Made by a program: the position numbers and the translations under genes. DNA of 64,000 nucleotides, taken from Streptomyces sp. NBC_00358. Its GTDB lineage: Bacteria > Actinomycetota > Actinomycetes > Streptomycetales > Streptomycetaceae. The notes beneath the pieces are model-generated. The model ran no database searches. It had not been told where the DNA came from and worked only from the letters and a program-made list of their open reading frames with translations. Shown here piece by piece: positions 1 to 7,346 of this stretch (the stretch's first letter is position 1; every line of letters begins with the position of its first letter). The stretch is taken from contig NZ_CP107976.1 in NCBI RefSeq assembly GCF_036099295.1, forward strand, positions 6,944,001 through 7,008,000, in the 5' to 3' direction.

Positions 1-1
1 C

Positions 2-472
2 GGCCTGTTCGGCTCGCGCACCCGCGAGATCGACCTCGACGCCTCCGCCGTGCTGTTCGCGGACAAGCAGCCCGTCGACGTGGTGTTCTTCCGTCATCTC
101 GTCAGTGACGACGGCTCGGTGCGGCACACCGGTGACAACGTGGTCGGCGGCGCGGGCCAGGGCGGTGACGACGAGTCCATCCTCGTCGACCTGCAGCGCG
201 TCCCGGTCCACATCGACCAGATCATCTTCACCGTGAACTCCTTCACGGGCCAGACCTTCCAGGAAGTGCAGAACGCGTTCTGCCGTCTGGTCGACGAGAC
301 CAACGGCCAGGAGCTCGCCCGCTACACCCTGGCCGGCGGCGGCCAGTACACGGCCCAGATCATGGCGAAGGTGCACCGCTCCGGAACCGGCTGGCAGATG
401 ACGGCCCTCGGCGCGCCGGCCAACGGCCGCACCTTCCAGGACCTGATGCCCGCGATCCTGCCGCACCTGTAG
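2..472 (+). CDS. TerD-family protein, 5' truncated by window edge
   Basis: The reading frame is open from the first bases of the window and ends at a TAG at 470-472, so only the C-terminal 156 residues are present. The start visible at 50 (GTG) is internal, because upstream codons in the same frame encode typical TerD sequence (GLFGSRTREIDLDASAVLFA). TerD/CABP-type domains are small Ca2+-binding beta-sandwich proteins linked to tellurite and stress resistance; the conserved pattern of an acidic DLDASA..F segment, FFRHL and GDN, then a block ending in F..VNSF, is present. The next gene also begins with a TerD-like domain, so the two probably form an operon. Metal binding and exact role are inferred from the family. 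Confidence 0.85.
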   Translation, partial: GLFGSRTREIDLDASAVLFADKQPVDVVFFRHLVSDDGSVRHTGDNVVGGAGQGGDDESILVDLQRVPVHIDQIIFTVNSFTGQTFQEVQNAFCRLVDETNGQELARYTLAGGGQYTAQIMAKVHRSGTGWQMTALGAPANGRTFQDLMPAILPHL

Positions 473-513
473 GCGGTCGGCACACGCACGCAGCGACATA
501 GGGGGACAAGACG

Positions 514-2541
514 ATGACGGCCGAGCTGGTCAGGGGGCAGAACCACCCGCTCTCCCAGGTCCGTCTCGAGGTCCGTGTCTCGGCCGGGAAGCCGATCGTG
601 GCCGGGGCCACGCTCAGCGACGAGCAAGGCAGGGTCCGAGGCGTCGAGTGGGTGGCCCACCCGGGTGCGCCCACGCTCCCCGGGCTCGAGGTCTCCCAGC
701 AGGCGGCGGCCGATCACCGGCTCGCCTTCGACCTGGACGCCCTGCCGCCGACCGTGCACCGGGTCAGCGTGCTGCTCGCGCTGCCCGCCGGGGTCGGCGG
801 CCCGGTCCGGTTCGGCGCTGTGGCCGCCCCCTTCGTGGCGGTCACCGGCCTCGACGGTTCCGAGATTGCCACCTACACCCTCACCGGCCTGGACGCCGAG
901 TCCGCCGTGGTGGCCCTGGAGCTCTACCGCAGGCAAGGCGCCTGGAAGGTCCGCGCGGTCGGCCAGGGTTACGCGGGCGGCCTCGCCGATCTCCTCACCG
1001 ACCAGGGACTCCCCGAGGCCCGGCAGCTCGCGGGCAGTATCAACGAAGCGGTGGCGAGGGGCCTCGCGCGGTCCGTGGCGGCTCCCCCGCCACGCAGCCC
1101 GGACGCGGACCGGTCACGGCAGGCGGCCAGCTCGGCCCCGGGACAGGATCAGCCGTACGCCGGGCCCGGAGCGCAGGGCGTCCCCGGGACCGTGGCGCCG
1201 CAGCAGTCCCCGTACGACACGCCAGGTCAGCAAGGAGTCACGGCTCCGCAGACCGGGGGTCCGGGCGGCTCGGCGCAGCCCGACACCTCCGCGGTCACCC
1301 AGCCGTCGCCGCCCGCCGTCGGCCCCGTCGACTACAGCCACCCCGGCCGGCAGACCACCGCTCCGCCGCCGCCCCCGCCGACCGCGCCTCCGGCCCAGCC
1401 CGGACAGCCCGCGCAGCCGGTCGCGGGCGACGCGACCGGCTGGTCCATGGAGGAGCGGCTGTACAACCAGGTGTGGGGGATGTTCGAGGACCTGGCCAGG
1501 ACCGTCGCCGCGTACCGCAGCGCGGTCGACTTCGCCGACTCGCGCATGGAGAAGGAGCTCGACGAGGTCCTGTCCGACCCGCGCAGCCGGATCGGCGGGC
1601 AGGGCGAGGCCGCGCGCGAAGCCGCCCGCGCCAAACACGCGCACCTGGTCGACCAGGCCCGAGCCGTCCTCGACCGGGATCTCGCCCAGCTCGTCGCCGA
1701 GACCGAAGTGGTGGAGCCCGCGCTGCCGATGGCCTGCGCACGCTGGGACAACCCGGTCTGGCACGGCTACCGCGCACCCATGGAAATACCCATGGCGCTG
1801 CGGCTCGGCGACCTCCGCCTGCCCGAGAGCGAGAACCTCAGCATCCCGATGCTGGTACGCCTGCCGCTGGAACGGGGCCTGTGGATCGACAGCGGTCGTG
1901 CCTCTCTTGAGGGCACGCTCGCGGACTCCGACCAGGTGCGACGCCTGGCCATGGACACCGCCGTGGCGCACGCGGCCCGGTTGCTCGCCGTGTATCCCGT
2001 GGGCGAGTTCACCGTGCACGTCATCGACCCGGCCGGCGCCGGAGCCTCGTCCCTGGCGCCTCTGACGCGGTCCGGGGTGCTGGACAGGCCGCCGGCCGTC
2101 GGTGCCGCCGGTGTGGCGGAGGTACTGACCCGGCTCACCCAGCGCGTCGACCTGGTGCAGATGGCGATGCGCGGGGGAGCGGCCGACGCACTGCCGCCGG
2201 ACCTCGACACCGCCGAGCAACTGCTGATCGTCAACGACTTCCCGCACGGTTTCGACGACCGTGCCGTGACCCAGCTCCGCTACCTCGCGGACGAGGGGCC
2301 GGCCGTCGGTGTCCATCTGATGATGGTGGCCGACCGGGAGGACGCCGCCGCGTACGGACCGCTGCTCGACCCCCTCTGGCGGTCGCTGCTGCGGATCACG
2401 CCGGTGCCCGACGACCATCTCGCCGACCCCTGGGTCGGACACGCGTGGACGTACGAGCCTGCTCTCGTTCCCGCGAACAGCCAGGTGCTGCAACAGGTCC
2501 TCGCGCAGGTGGCGGCGGCCCGGAGGTCGTGGAACCGCTGA
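514..2541 (+). CDS. TerD-domain protein with Pro-rich linker and FtsK-like C-terminal region
   Basis: This 675-residue protein has an ATG start preceded by AGGGGGAC. Residues about 1-170 resemble a TerD domain. Residues about 188-305 are a Pro/Gly/Gln/Ser-rich linker. Residues about 306-400 are charged and probably helical or coiled-coil. Residues about 415-675 resemble the inactive N-terminal ATPase domains of actinobacterial FtsK/SpoIIIE-like proteins: HVIDPAGAG near 500, LLIVNDFP (Walker B position) near 569 and GVHLMMVAD near 605. No Walker A GxxxxGKS/T is visible, so it is probably not an active ATPase. There is no signal peptide or membrane segment. It lies 41 bp after the truncated TerD gene and is likely co-transcribed. 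Function is unknown; a scaffold role for a Ter-type membrane-associated complex is a guess. Confidence 0.72.
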   Translation: MTAELVRGQNHPLSQVRLEVRVSAGKPIVAGATLSDEQGRVRGVEWVAHPGAPTLPGLEVSQQAAADHRLAFDLDALPPTVHRVSVLLALPAGVGGPVRFGAVAAPFVAVTGLDGSEIATYTLTGLDAESAVVALELYRRQGAWKVRAVGQGYAGGLADLLTDQGLPEARQLAGSINEAVARGLARSVAAPPPRSPDADRSRQAASSAPGQDQPYAGPGAQGVPGTVAPQQSPYDTPGQQGVTAPQTGGPGGSAQPDTSAVTQPSPPAVGPVDYSHPGRQTTAPPPPPPTAPPAQPGQPAQPVAGDATGWSMEERLYNQVWGMFEDLARTVAAYRSAVDFADSRMEKELDEVLSDPRSRIGGQGEAAREAARAKHAHLVDQARAVLDRDLAQLVAETEVVEPALPMACARWDNPVWHGYRAPMEIPMALRLGDLRLPESENLSIPMLVRLPLERGLWIDSGRASLEGTLADSDQVRRLAMDTAVAHAARLLAVYPVGEFTVHVIDPAGAGASSLAPLTRSGVLDRPPAVGAAGVAEVLTRLTQRVDLVQMAMRGGAADALPPDLDTAEQLLIVNDFPHGFDDRAVTQLRYLADEGPAVGVHLMMVADREDAAAYGPLLDPLWRSLLRITPVPDDHLADPWVGHAWTYEPALVPANSQVLQQVLAQVAAARRSWNR

Positions 2542-2685
2542 CGCCGACTCCTTCGGACTCCCGGACCTCAGCGATCGCCAGGCGGCTTCGTCAAGCATCG
2601 GCAAAGCGCTCCGACCAGCCAACTTGGTTCGTCTTTTACTAAACCCTTTACCTTTCCTTGGTGATTCGGGTACTCTTTTTCCATA

Positions 2686-2857
2686 CGGAGGGGAGTACTC
2701 CCTACCTGCTGCGACGCACCCGTCAATACGGATCGAGTCAGATCCCGGGGCGTCGGCCCGCAGGCTCCGGGGCGCACCCAGCGCCCCGCCGGCCTCGGGT
2801 GGAAGAGACCTCCGGTGGCGAACGACGCTGAAATCTGCCGTTACGTACTGCCGGAGG
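2686..2857 (+). promoter_or_regulatory. Probable yybP-ykoY (Mn2+) riboswitch upstream of terC
   Basis: The leader of the TerC-family gene carries the hallmarks of the yybP-ykoY element: P1 arms CGGAG (2686-2690) and CTCCG (2765-2769); the L1 signature GGGGAGTA (2690-2697); helix arms GACGC/GCGTC; the L3 signature CGTCAATACG (2721-2730); and a P4-like hairpin GGATC/GATCC. Downstream, a GGGGCGC/GCGCCCC hairpin (2769-2787) shares bases with the 3' P1 strand. A second sequence, CCTCCGG (2809-2815), is fully complementary to the Shine-Dalgarno segment CCGGAGG (2851-2857). This suggests translational control by hiding the ribosome binding site. Known members respond to Mn2+ and sit before TerC/YkoY, MntP or P-type ATPase genes. 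Assignment is by eye. Confidence 0.75.
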
Positions 2858-2861
2858 CGCA

Positions 2862-3851
2862 GTGAATGTTTCCCTGACCCTGTGGGTCCTGACCATCGTG
2901 GGGCTGGCCGCACTGATCGCGGTCGACTTCTTCATCGGCCGCAAGCCGCACGACGTATCGATCAAGGAAGCCGGAATCTGGACCGTCGTCTGGATCGCCC
3001 TCGCAGGGCTGTTCGGACTCGGACTGCTCCTCTTCGCCGGTGGAGAGCCGGCCGGGGAGTTCTTCGCCGGCTTCATCACCGAGAAATCGCTGAGTGTCGA
3101 CAACCTCTTCGTCTTCGTCCTGATCATGGCGAAGTTCGCGGTGCCCTCCAAGTACCAGCAGCGAGTGCTCCTGGTGGGCGTGCTCATAGCGCTCGTCCTG
3201 CGCACGATATTCATCGCCGCGGGCGCCGCGATCATCGCGAACTTCGCGTGGGTCTTCTACATCTTCGGCGCGTTCCTCATCTACACCGCCTGGAAGCTGA
3301 TCCAGGAGGCCCGGGCCGACGAGGACGATGAGGAGTTCGAGGAGAACAGGCTGCTGAAGGCCGCGGAGCAGCGCTTCGGCGTGGCCGACCGCTATCACGG
3401 CACCAAACTGTGGATCCGGCAGAACGGCAAGCGCGTCATGACGCCGATGCTGGTTGTGATGCTGGCGATCGGCACCACCGACGTGCTCTTCGCGCTCGAC
3501 TCGATCCCCGCGATCTTCGGCCTGACGCAGGACCCGTACATCGTCTTCACGGCCAACGCGTTCGCGCTGATGGGTCTGCGGCAGCTCTACTTCCTCATCG
3601 GCGGCCTGCTCAAGAAGCTCGTCCACCTCAGCTACGGTCTCTCGGTCATCCTCGGCTTCATCGGCGTCAAGCTCGTCCTGCACGCGCTGCACGAGACCGG
3701 CGTCCATGTTCCCGAGATATCCATCCCGGTCTCGCTCGGCGTGATCTGCGCCGTCCTCGTGGTCACCACGATCACCAGCCTGACCGCCACCAGGAGGCAG
3801 TCGGCGCGTGAGCGGGCCGAGAGCGCCCCGAAGGAAAGCGTCGACGTCTGA
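2862..3851 (+). CDS. TerC-family integral membrane protein (probable metal exporter)
   Basis: The 329-residue protein has about eight to nine hydrophobic segments and TerC-family signatures: the acidic intramembrane motifs ITEKSLSVDNLFVF (residues about 70-83) and GTTDVLFALDSIPA (about 204-217). Bacterial TerC/YkoY proteins are implicated in Mn2+ export or metalation of secreted proteins, and several are controlled by yybP-ykoY riboswitches, as appears to be the case here. The start is GTG at 2862, 4 nt after CCGGAGG. The short charged C-tail (RRQSARERAESAPKES) is cytoplasmic by prediction. A strong hairpin follows, so the transcript probably ends before the next gene. The Mn2+ substrate is an inference from the leader and family. 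Confidence 0.88.
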   Translation: MNVSLTLWVLTIVGLAALIAVDFFIGRKPHDVSIKEAGIWTVVWIALAGLFGLGLLLFAGGEPAGEFFAGFITEKSLSVDNLFVFVLIMAKFAVPSKYQQRVLLVGVLIALVLRTIFIAAGAAIIANFAWVFYIFGAFLIYTAWKLIQEARADEDDEEFEENRLLKAAEQRFGVADRYHGTKLWIRQNGKRVMTPMLVVMLAIGTTDVLFALDSIPAIFGLTQDPYIVFTANAFALMGLRQLYFLIGGLLKKLVHLSYGLSVILGFIGVKLVLHALHETGVHVPEISIPVSLGVICAVLVVTTITSLTATRRQSARERAESAPKESVDV

Positions 3852-3871
3852 CCCGGTCGTACGCGGCGACA

Positions 3872-3926
3872 GCTACCTCCGGGAGCGGTGCGGGGCGCAT
3901 TGCCCGCCACCGCTTCCGGAGGTAGC
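3872..3926 (+). terminator. Long hairpin terminator after terC
   Basis: A 19-nt arm GCTACCTCCGGGAGCGGTG (3872-3890) pairs with CACCGCTTCCGGAGGTAGC (3908-3926) with a single G-U wobble, and the 17-nt loop can form an inner GGGC/GCCC stem. There is no U-tract, as is common in Streptomyces. It lies 20 bp after the terC stop. Confidence 0.75.
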
Positions 3927-4034
3927 CCGGGACCCGGCCGTCTCCCGCGCGGGGCAGTCCGTCCGCCGCGCGGCCCGGGGCGGGGCTCGCGCCGCCGGAG
4001 TGCGGGGCACGCTTCCTGCTGCGACGATCGCGGC

Positions 4035-5135
4035 ATGATCGTTCGCCTCCGGTCACTCGCGACGCGGTGGACCACCGTGGTCCCCGTGATCGCGGTGGTG
4101 CTGCTGGCCTTCACCTGGGGGCGCGACCTGCCCGCCGCGGTTGTCGCCCTGGTGACGTTGGTCCTCGCGGGCTCCGTGCTGGCCGCGGTGCATCACGCCG
4201 AGGTGATCGCCCATCGAGTGGGTGAACCCTTCGGATCCCTCGTCCTCGCTGTCGCGGTCACGATCATCGAAGTGGCCCTCATCGTCACCCTGATGGTGGA
4301 CGGCGGGGCCAAGAGCTCCACACTCGCCCGTGACACGGTGTTCGCCGCGGTGATGATCACCTGCAACGGGATCGTGGGCCTGTGCCTGCTCGTCGCCTCG
4401 CTGCGCCACGGACTCGCCGTCTTCAACGCGGAAGGCACCGGGGCCGCCCTGGCGACCGTCGCCACGCTGGCCACGCTCAGTCTCGTCTTCCCGACCTTCA
4501 CCACCAGCAAGCCAGGTCCGGAGTTCTCCACCGCGCAGCTCACCTTCGCCGCGGTCGCCTCCCTGGTCCTGTACGCCCTGTTCGTGACGACCCAGACCGT
4601 GCGGCACCGCGACTACTTCCTGCCGATCACCCGACAGGGCCAGGTCATCGACGTGGACGAACACGCCGACGCCCCGTCCGCCCGGGAAGCCGGGATCAGC
4701 GTGGGACTGCTCGGCCTGGCCCTGATCGGTGTGGTCGGCCTCGCCAAGGGGGTGTCGCCCGCCATCGAGTCCGGGGTCGAGGCCGCCGGTATGCCGCACT
4801 CCGTGGTCGGTGTGATCATCGCGCTCCTGGTCCTGCTCCCCGAGACCATCGCGGCCCTGCGGTCCGCCCGCAGGGACCGGGTGCAGACCAGTCTGAATCT
4901 CGCCCTCGGTTCCGCGATGGCCAGCATCGGACTGACCATCCCGGCGGTGGCTCTGGCCTCCGTCTGGCTCTCCGGACCACTCGTTCTGGGCCTCGGTCCC
5001 ACCGAGATGGTGCTGCTCACGCTGACCGTGGTGGTGAGTTCCCTGACGGTCGTTCCGGGGCGGGCCACCCCCCTCCAGGGTGGCGTCCATCTGGTCGTGT
5101 TCGCCGCCTATCTGGAACTGGCCGTCAACCCCTGA
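4035..5135 (+). CDS. chaA: CaCA-family cation/proton antiporter (ChaA-like)
   Basis: The protein is 366 residues from ATG 4035; an in-frame extension upstream to 3888 has no conserved features and would run into the terC terminator. It has about ten to eleven membrane segments and the two alpha-repeats of the Ca2+/cation antiporter superfamily: GEPFGSLVLAVAVTIIEVAL (about 65-84) and VIIALLVLLPETIAALRSAR (about 258-277), with the key acidic residues E81 and E268 (approximate numbering). ChaA relatives export Ca2+ or Na+/K+ in exchange for protons at the inner membrane. It follows the TerC gene and ends 7 bp before the convergent MFS gene. Substrate is not determinable from sequence. Confidence 0.85.
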   Translation: MIVRLRSLATRWTTVVPVIAVVLLAFTWGRDLPAAVVALVTLVLAGSVLAAVHHAEVIAHRVGEPFGSLVLAVAVTIIEVALIVTLMVDGGAKSSTLARDTVFAAVMITCNGIVGLCLLVASLRHGLAVFNAEGTGAALATVATLATLSLVFPTFTTSKPGPEFSTAQLTFAAVASLVLYALFVTTQTVRHRDYFLPITRQGQVIDVDEHADAPSAREAGISVGLLGLALIGVVGLAKGVSPAIESGVEAAGMPHSVVGVIIALLVLLPETIAALRSARRDRVQTSLNLALGSAMASIGLTIPAVALASVWLSGPLVLGLGPTEMVLLTLTVVVSSLTVVPGRATPLQGGVHLVVFAAYLELAVNP

Positions 5136-5157
5136 CCCGCCGTCACTCGACGGCGGG
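5136..5157. terminator. Bidirectional hairpin between chaA-like and MFS genes
   Basis: CCCGCCGTC (5136-5144), a 4-nt loop and GACGGCGGG (5149-5157) form a perfect 9-bp stem. It begins right after the antiporter stop codon and covers the last codons of the convergent MFS gene, so it can serve both transcripts. Confidence 0.7.
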
Positions 5158-6444
5158 TACGACCACCGGCCGGGGCACCGGCCGGGTCTCCGGCAGCAGC
5201 GCGAAGCACCCGAGGCTCAACAGCGCGATCCCCGTCAGATAGGCGGCCACGCCCCACGGCACACGCTCCCCGCTCGCCATCGCCGTCGCCACGATCGGGG
5301 TGAGCGCGCCGCCGAGGACCCCGCCCAGGTTGTATCCGACGGCCGCGCCCGTGCAGCGCACCCGGGGTTCGTACAGCTCCGGCAGATACGCGCCGATGAC
5401 CGCGAACATGGTGATGAACGCGATGAGCGCCACCAGGAAGCCGAGGAACATCAGCAGGGGTTCGCCGGTCGACAGCAGTCCGATCATCGGGAACATCCAC
5501 AGAGCGGCGCCCGCGCAGCCCGCCAGGCACAGGGGCCGCCGTCCGTAGCGGTCTCCCAGCAGCGCCATCACCGGTGTCAGTGAACCCTTCACCACCACAG
5601 CGGCCATGATGCAGGTCAGCATGACGGTGCGGCTCACGTCGAGCCGTTCCACGCCGTAGGCGAGCGCCCAGGTCGTCACCGCGTAGAACACGGCGTATCC
5701 GACGGCGAGTCCGCCGGCCGTCAGCAGGACGAGCCGCCAGTGGTCGCGCACCACCTCGGCGAGCGGCACGCGCGCGTGGTCCCCCACCTCCAGGAACCGC
5801 GGGCTCTCCGCGAGCGAACCACGCAGCCACAGCCCGGCCGCCGCGAGCACCCCCGCCGCCCAGAACGGCACTCGCCAGCCCCACTGCGCGAACTGCGCGT
5901 CGGACAGCGTCGCCGACAGGGCCAGCATCACGCCGTTGGCCAGCACGAACCCGGCGGACGGGCCGATCTGGGGGAAGCTCGCCCACAGGCCGCGCCGCTC
6001 GGCCGGCGCGTGCTCGGCCGTCAGCAGCACGGCTCCTCCCCACTCGCCGCCGAGCCCGAGACCCTGCAGAAAACGCAGCACCAGAAGAAGCACGGGAGCG
6101 GCGGCACCGATGCTGTCGTACGTCGGGACACAGCCGACCGCGACGGTCGCCGCGCCGGTCAGGAGCAGCGAGGCCAGCAGGACCGGCCGCCGCCCGCGCC
6201 GGTCCCCGATGTGCCCGAACAGCACCGACCCGAGTGGACGGGCGACGAAGCCGACGCCGAAGGTCCCGAAGGCGGCCAGTGTCCCCGCCAGCGGCGAGAA
6301 CGTCGGGAAGAACAACGGTCCGAGCACCAGGGCGGCCGCGGTCCCGTAGACGAAGAAGTCGTAGAACTCGATGGCCGTCCCGGCGAGCGAGGCGGCCGCG
6401 AGCCGCAGCATGGAGGGTGCCCTTACGGTGCGTACGTCGTGCAT
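5143..6444 (-). CDS. MFS transporter, metabolite:H+ symporter (MHS) family
   Basis: The 433-residue, 12-helix permease starts with the MHS pattern: AGTAIEFYDFFVYGTAAALV in helix 1, FGHIGDRRGRRPVLL in loop 2-3 and RFLQGLGLGGEWGGAVLL in helix 4. Relatives (ShiA, KgtP, ProP, citrate/alpha-ketoglutarate carriers) bring in organic acids or osmolytes with protons across the cytoplasmic membrane. It is transcribed away from aroQ; a shikimate-pathway acid as substrate is therefore possible but unproven. Neither candidate start has a good Shine-Dalgarno; an internal ATG at 6411, preceded by AAGGG, would still leave helix 1 intact. Confidence 0.85.
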   Translation of the reverse strand: MHDVRTVRAPSMLRLAAASLAGTAIEFYDFFVYGTAAALVLGPLFFPTFSPLAGTLAAFGTFGVGFVARPLGSVLFGHIGDRRGRRPVLLASLLLTGAATVAVGCVPTYDSIGAAAPVLLLVLRFLQGLGLGGEWGGAVLLTAEHAPAERRGLWASFPQIGPSAGFVLANGVMLALSATLSDAQFAQWGWRVPFWAAGVLAAAGLWLRGSLAESPRFLEVGDHARVPLAEVVRDHWRLVLLTAGGLAVGYAVFYAVTTWALAYGVERLDVSRTVMLTCIMAAVVVKGSLTPVMALLGDRYGRRPLCLAGCAGAALWMFPMIGLLSTGEPLLMFLGFLVALIAFITMFAVIGAYLPELYEPRVRCTGAAVGYNLGGVLGGALTPIVATAMASGERVPWGVAAYLTGIALLSLGCFALLPETRPVPRPVVVPAVE

Positions 6445-6504
6445 GCCGGATCAACTACCCACAGTGATCAGCGGTTACGGGGGCGTGCGGGAGCGCGGTG
6501 TGCG

Positions 6505-6660
6505 TCAGCAGGTGACGGTGATGCGCCGGGCCCGTCCGCCGACCCGGCCGGCCCCTCCGTAGGGGAGGACGATCTGCGGATCGGTGTGCCCGAGGTCCAC
6601 ATCGAAGACGACCATCATGGCGGGGGCGTACGAGCCGTCACCCTTTCGGTGCATCGTGGT
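6505..6660 (-). pseudogene. C-terminal remnant of an S66 (LD-carboxypeptidase / MccF-like) peptidase
   Basis: On the minus strand, 37 codons ending at a TGA (6505-6507) and beginning at ATGATG (6613-6618) read VVFDVDLGHTDPQIVLPYGG followed by ARRITVTC. The GHTDPQ..LPYGG block, with its histidine, is typical of the C-terminus of S66 serine carboxypeptidases of the MccF/LdcA type. Nothing upstream in the same frame resembles the rest of that family, so this is a deletion remnant lying between the MFS gene and aroQ. The identification comes from one motif. Confidence 0.5.
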
Positions 6661-6719
6661 AGACCGGGTCCGAGCAGCGGTCCTTGACGGGCCGGCAGAC
6701 CCGAAGGACCGGAGGAAAC

Positions 6720-7193
6720 GTGCCCCGCACCCTCGCCAGCGCCCCGATCATGATTCTCAACGGGCCCAACCTGAACCTTCTCGGGCAGCGGCAGCCGGAG
6801 ATCTACGGCTCCGACACGCTCGCGGACGTGGAGGCGCTGTGCGCCAAGGCCGCGGCCGCGCACGGTGGCACGGTGGACTTCCGGCAGTCCAACCACGAGG
6901 GTGAACTGGTGGACTGGATCCACGAGGCCCGGCTGAACCACGCGGGGATCGTGATCAACCCGGCCGCCTACTCGCACACCTCGGTCGCCATCCTGGATGC
7001 GCTCAACACCTGTGACGGACTTCCCGTGGTGGAGGTCCACATCTCCAACATCCACCAGCGCGAGGAGTTCCGGCACCACTCGTATGTGTCGTTGCGTGCC
7101 GACGGGGTCATCGCGGGCTGCGGGGTGCAGGGGTACGCGTTCGGGGTGGAGAGGGTGGCGGCACTCGCGGGGACGGGGCGCGCGGACACATGA
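6720..7193 (+). CDS. aroQ: 3-dehydroquinate dehydratase, type II
   Basis: AroQ converts 3-dehydroquinate to 3-dehydroshikimate in the shikimate pathway (or in quinate breakdown) as a cytosolic dodecamer. The 157-residue product matches the family length. Visible features are ILNGPNLNLLGQRQPEIYG (active-site lid Arg24 and Tyr29, counting Met), NPAAYSHTS, VEVHISNIHQRE with the catalytic His, and the closing GCGVQGY. The start is GTG 6720, 4 nt after GGAGGAAAC-type SD at 6711-6716; the longer frame from 6684 is not needed. Neighbours are the S66 remnant and, divergently, an organic-acid type symporter. Confidence 0.96.
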   Translation: MPRTLASAPIMILNGPNLNLLGQRQPEIYGSDTLADVEALCAKAAAAHGGTVDFRQSNHEGELVDWIHEARLNHAGIVINPAAYSHTSVAILDALNTCDGLPVVEVHISNIHQREEFRHHSYVSLRADGVIAGCGVQGYAFGVERVAALAGTGRADT

Positions 7194-7194
7194 C

Positions 7195-7346
7195 CGTCGT
7201 GGGGAAGCGTCCGCCCGCCGTGACGTCCGCCCGCGGTGACGTCCGCCCGCGGTGACGGACGCCAGGCGTGGCGGACGCCGTGGTGCCGGACGTCCGGGGT
7301 GGCGGACGCCGTGGTGACGGACGTCAGGGGTGGCGGACGCCTGAGG
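7195..7346. repeat. Direct and inverted GACGTCCGCC / GGCGGACG repeats between aroQ and the ABC operon
   Basis: The gap holds at least two copies of GTGACGTCCGCCCGC(G) on the left and at least three copies of GGTGGCGGACGC-type units on the right, each the reverse complement of the other. The whole segment can fold into several alternative stems and lies between convergent genes, so it may act as a bidirectional terminator. It may also have grown by slippage. Confidence 0.6.

Noticed and set aside
575..2065. Long alternative plus-strand frames inside the TerD/FtsK-like gene
   Set aside because: They are Arg/Ser/Pro-rich shifted readings of the same DNA, and the 514-2541 frame has recognisable domains.
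7195..7346. CRISPR-like array
   Set aside because: Units are short, abut one another without unique spacers and are partly inverted; no cas gene is near.
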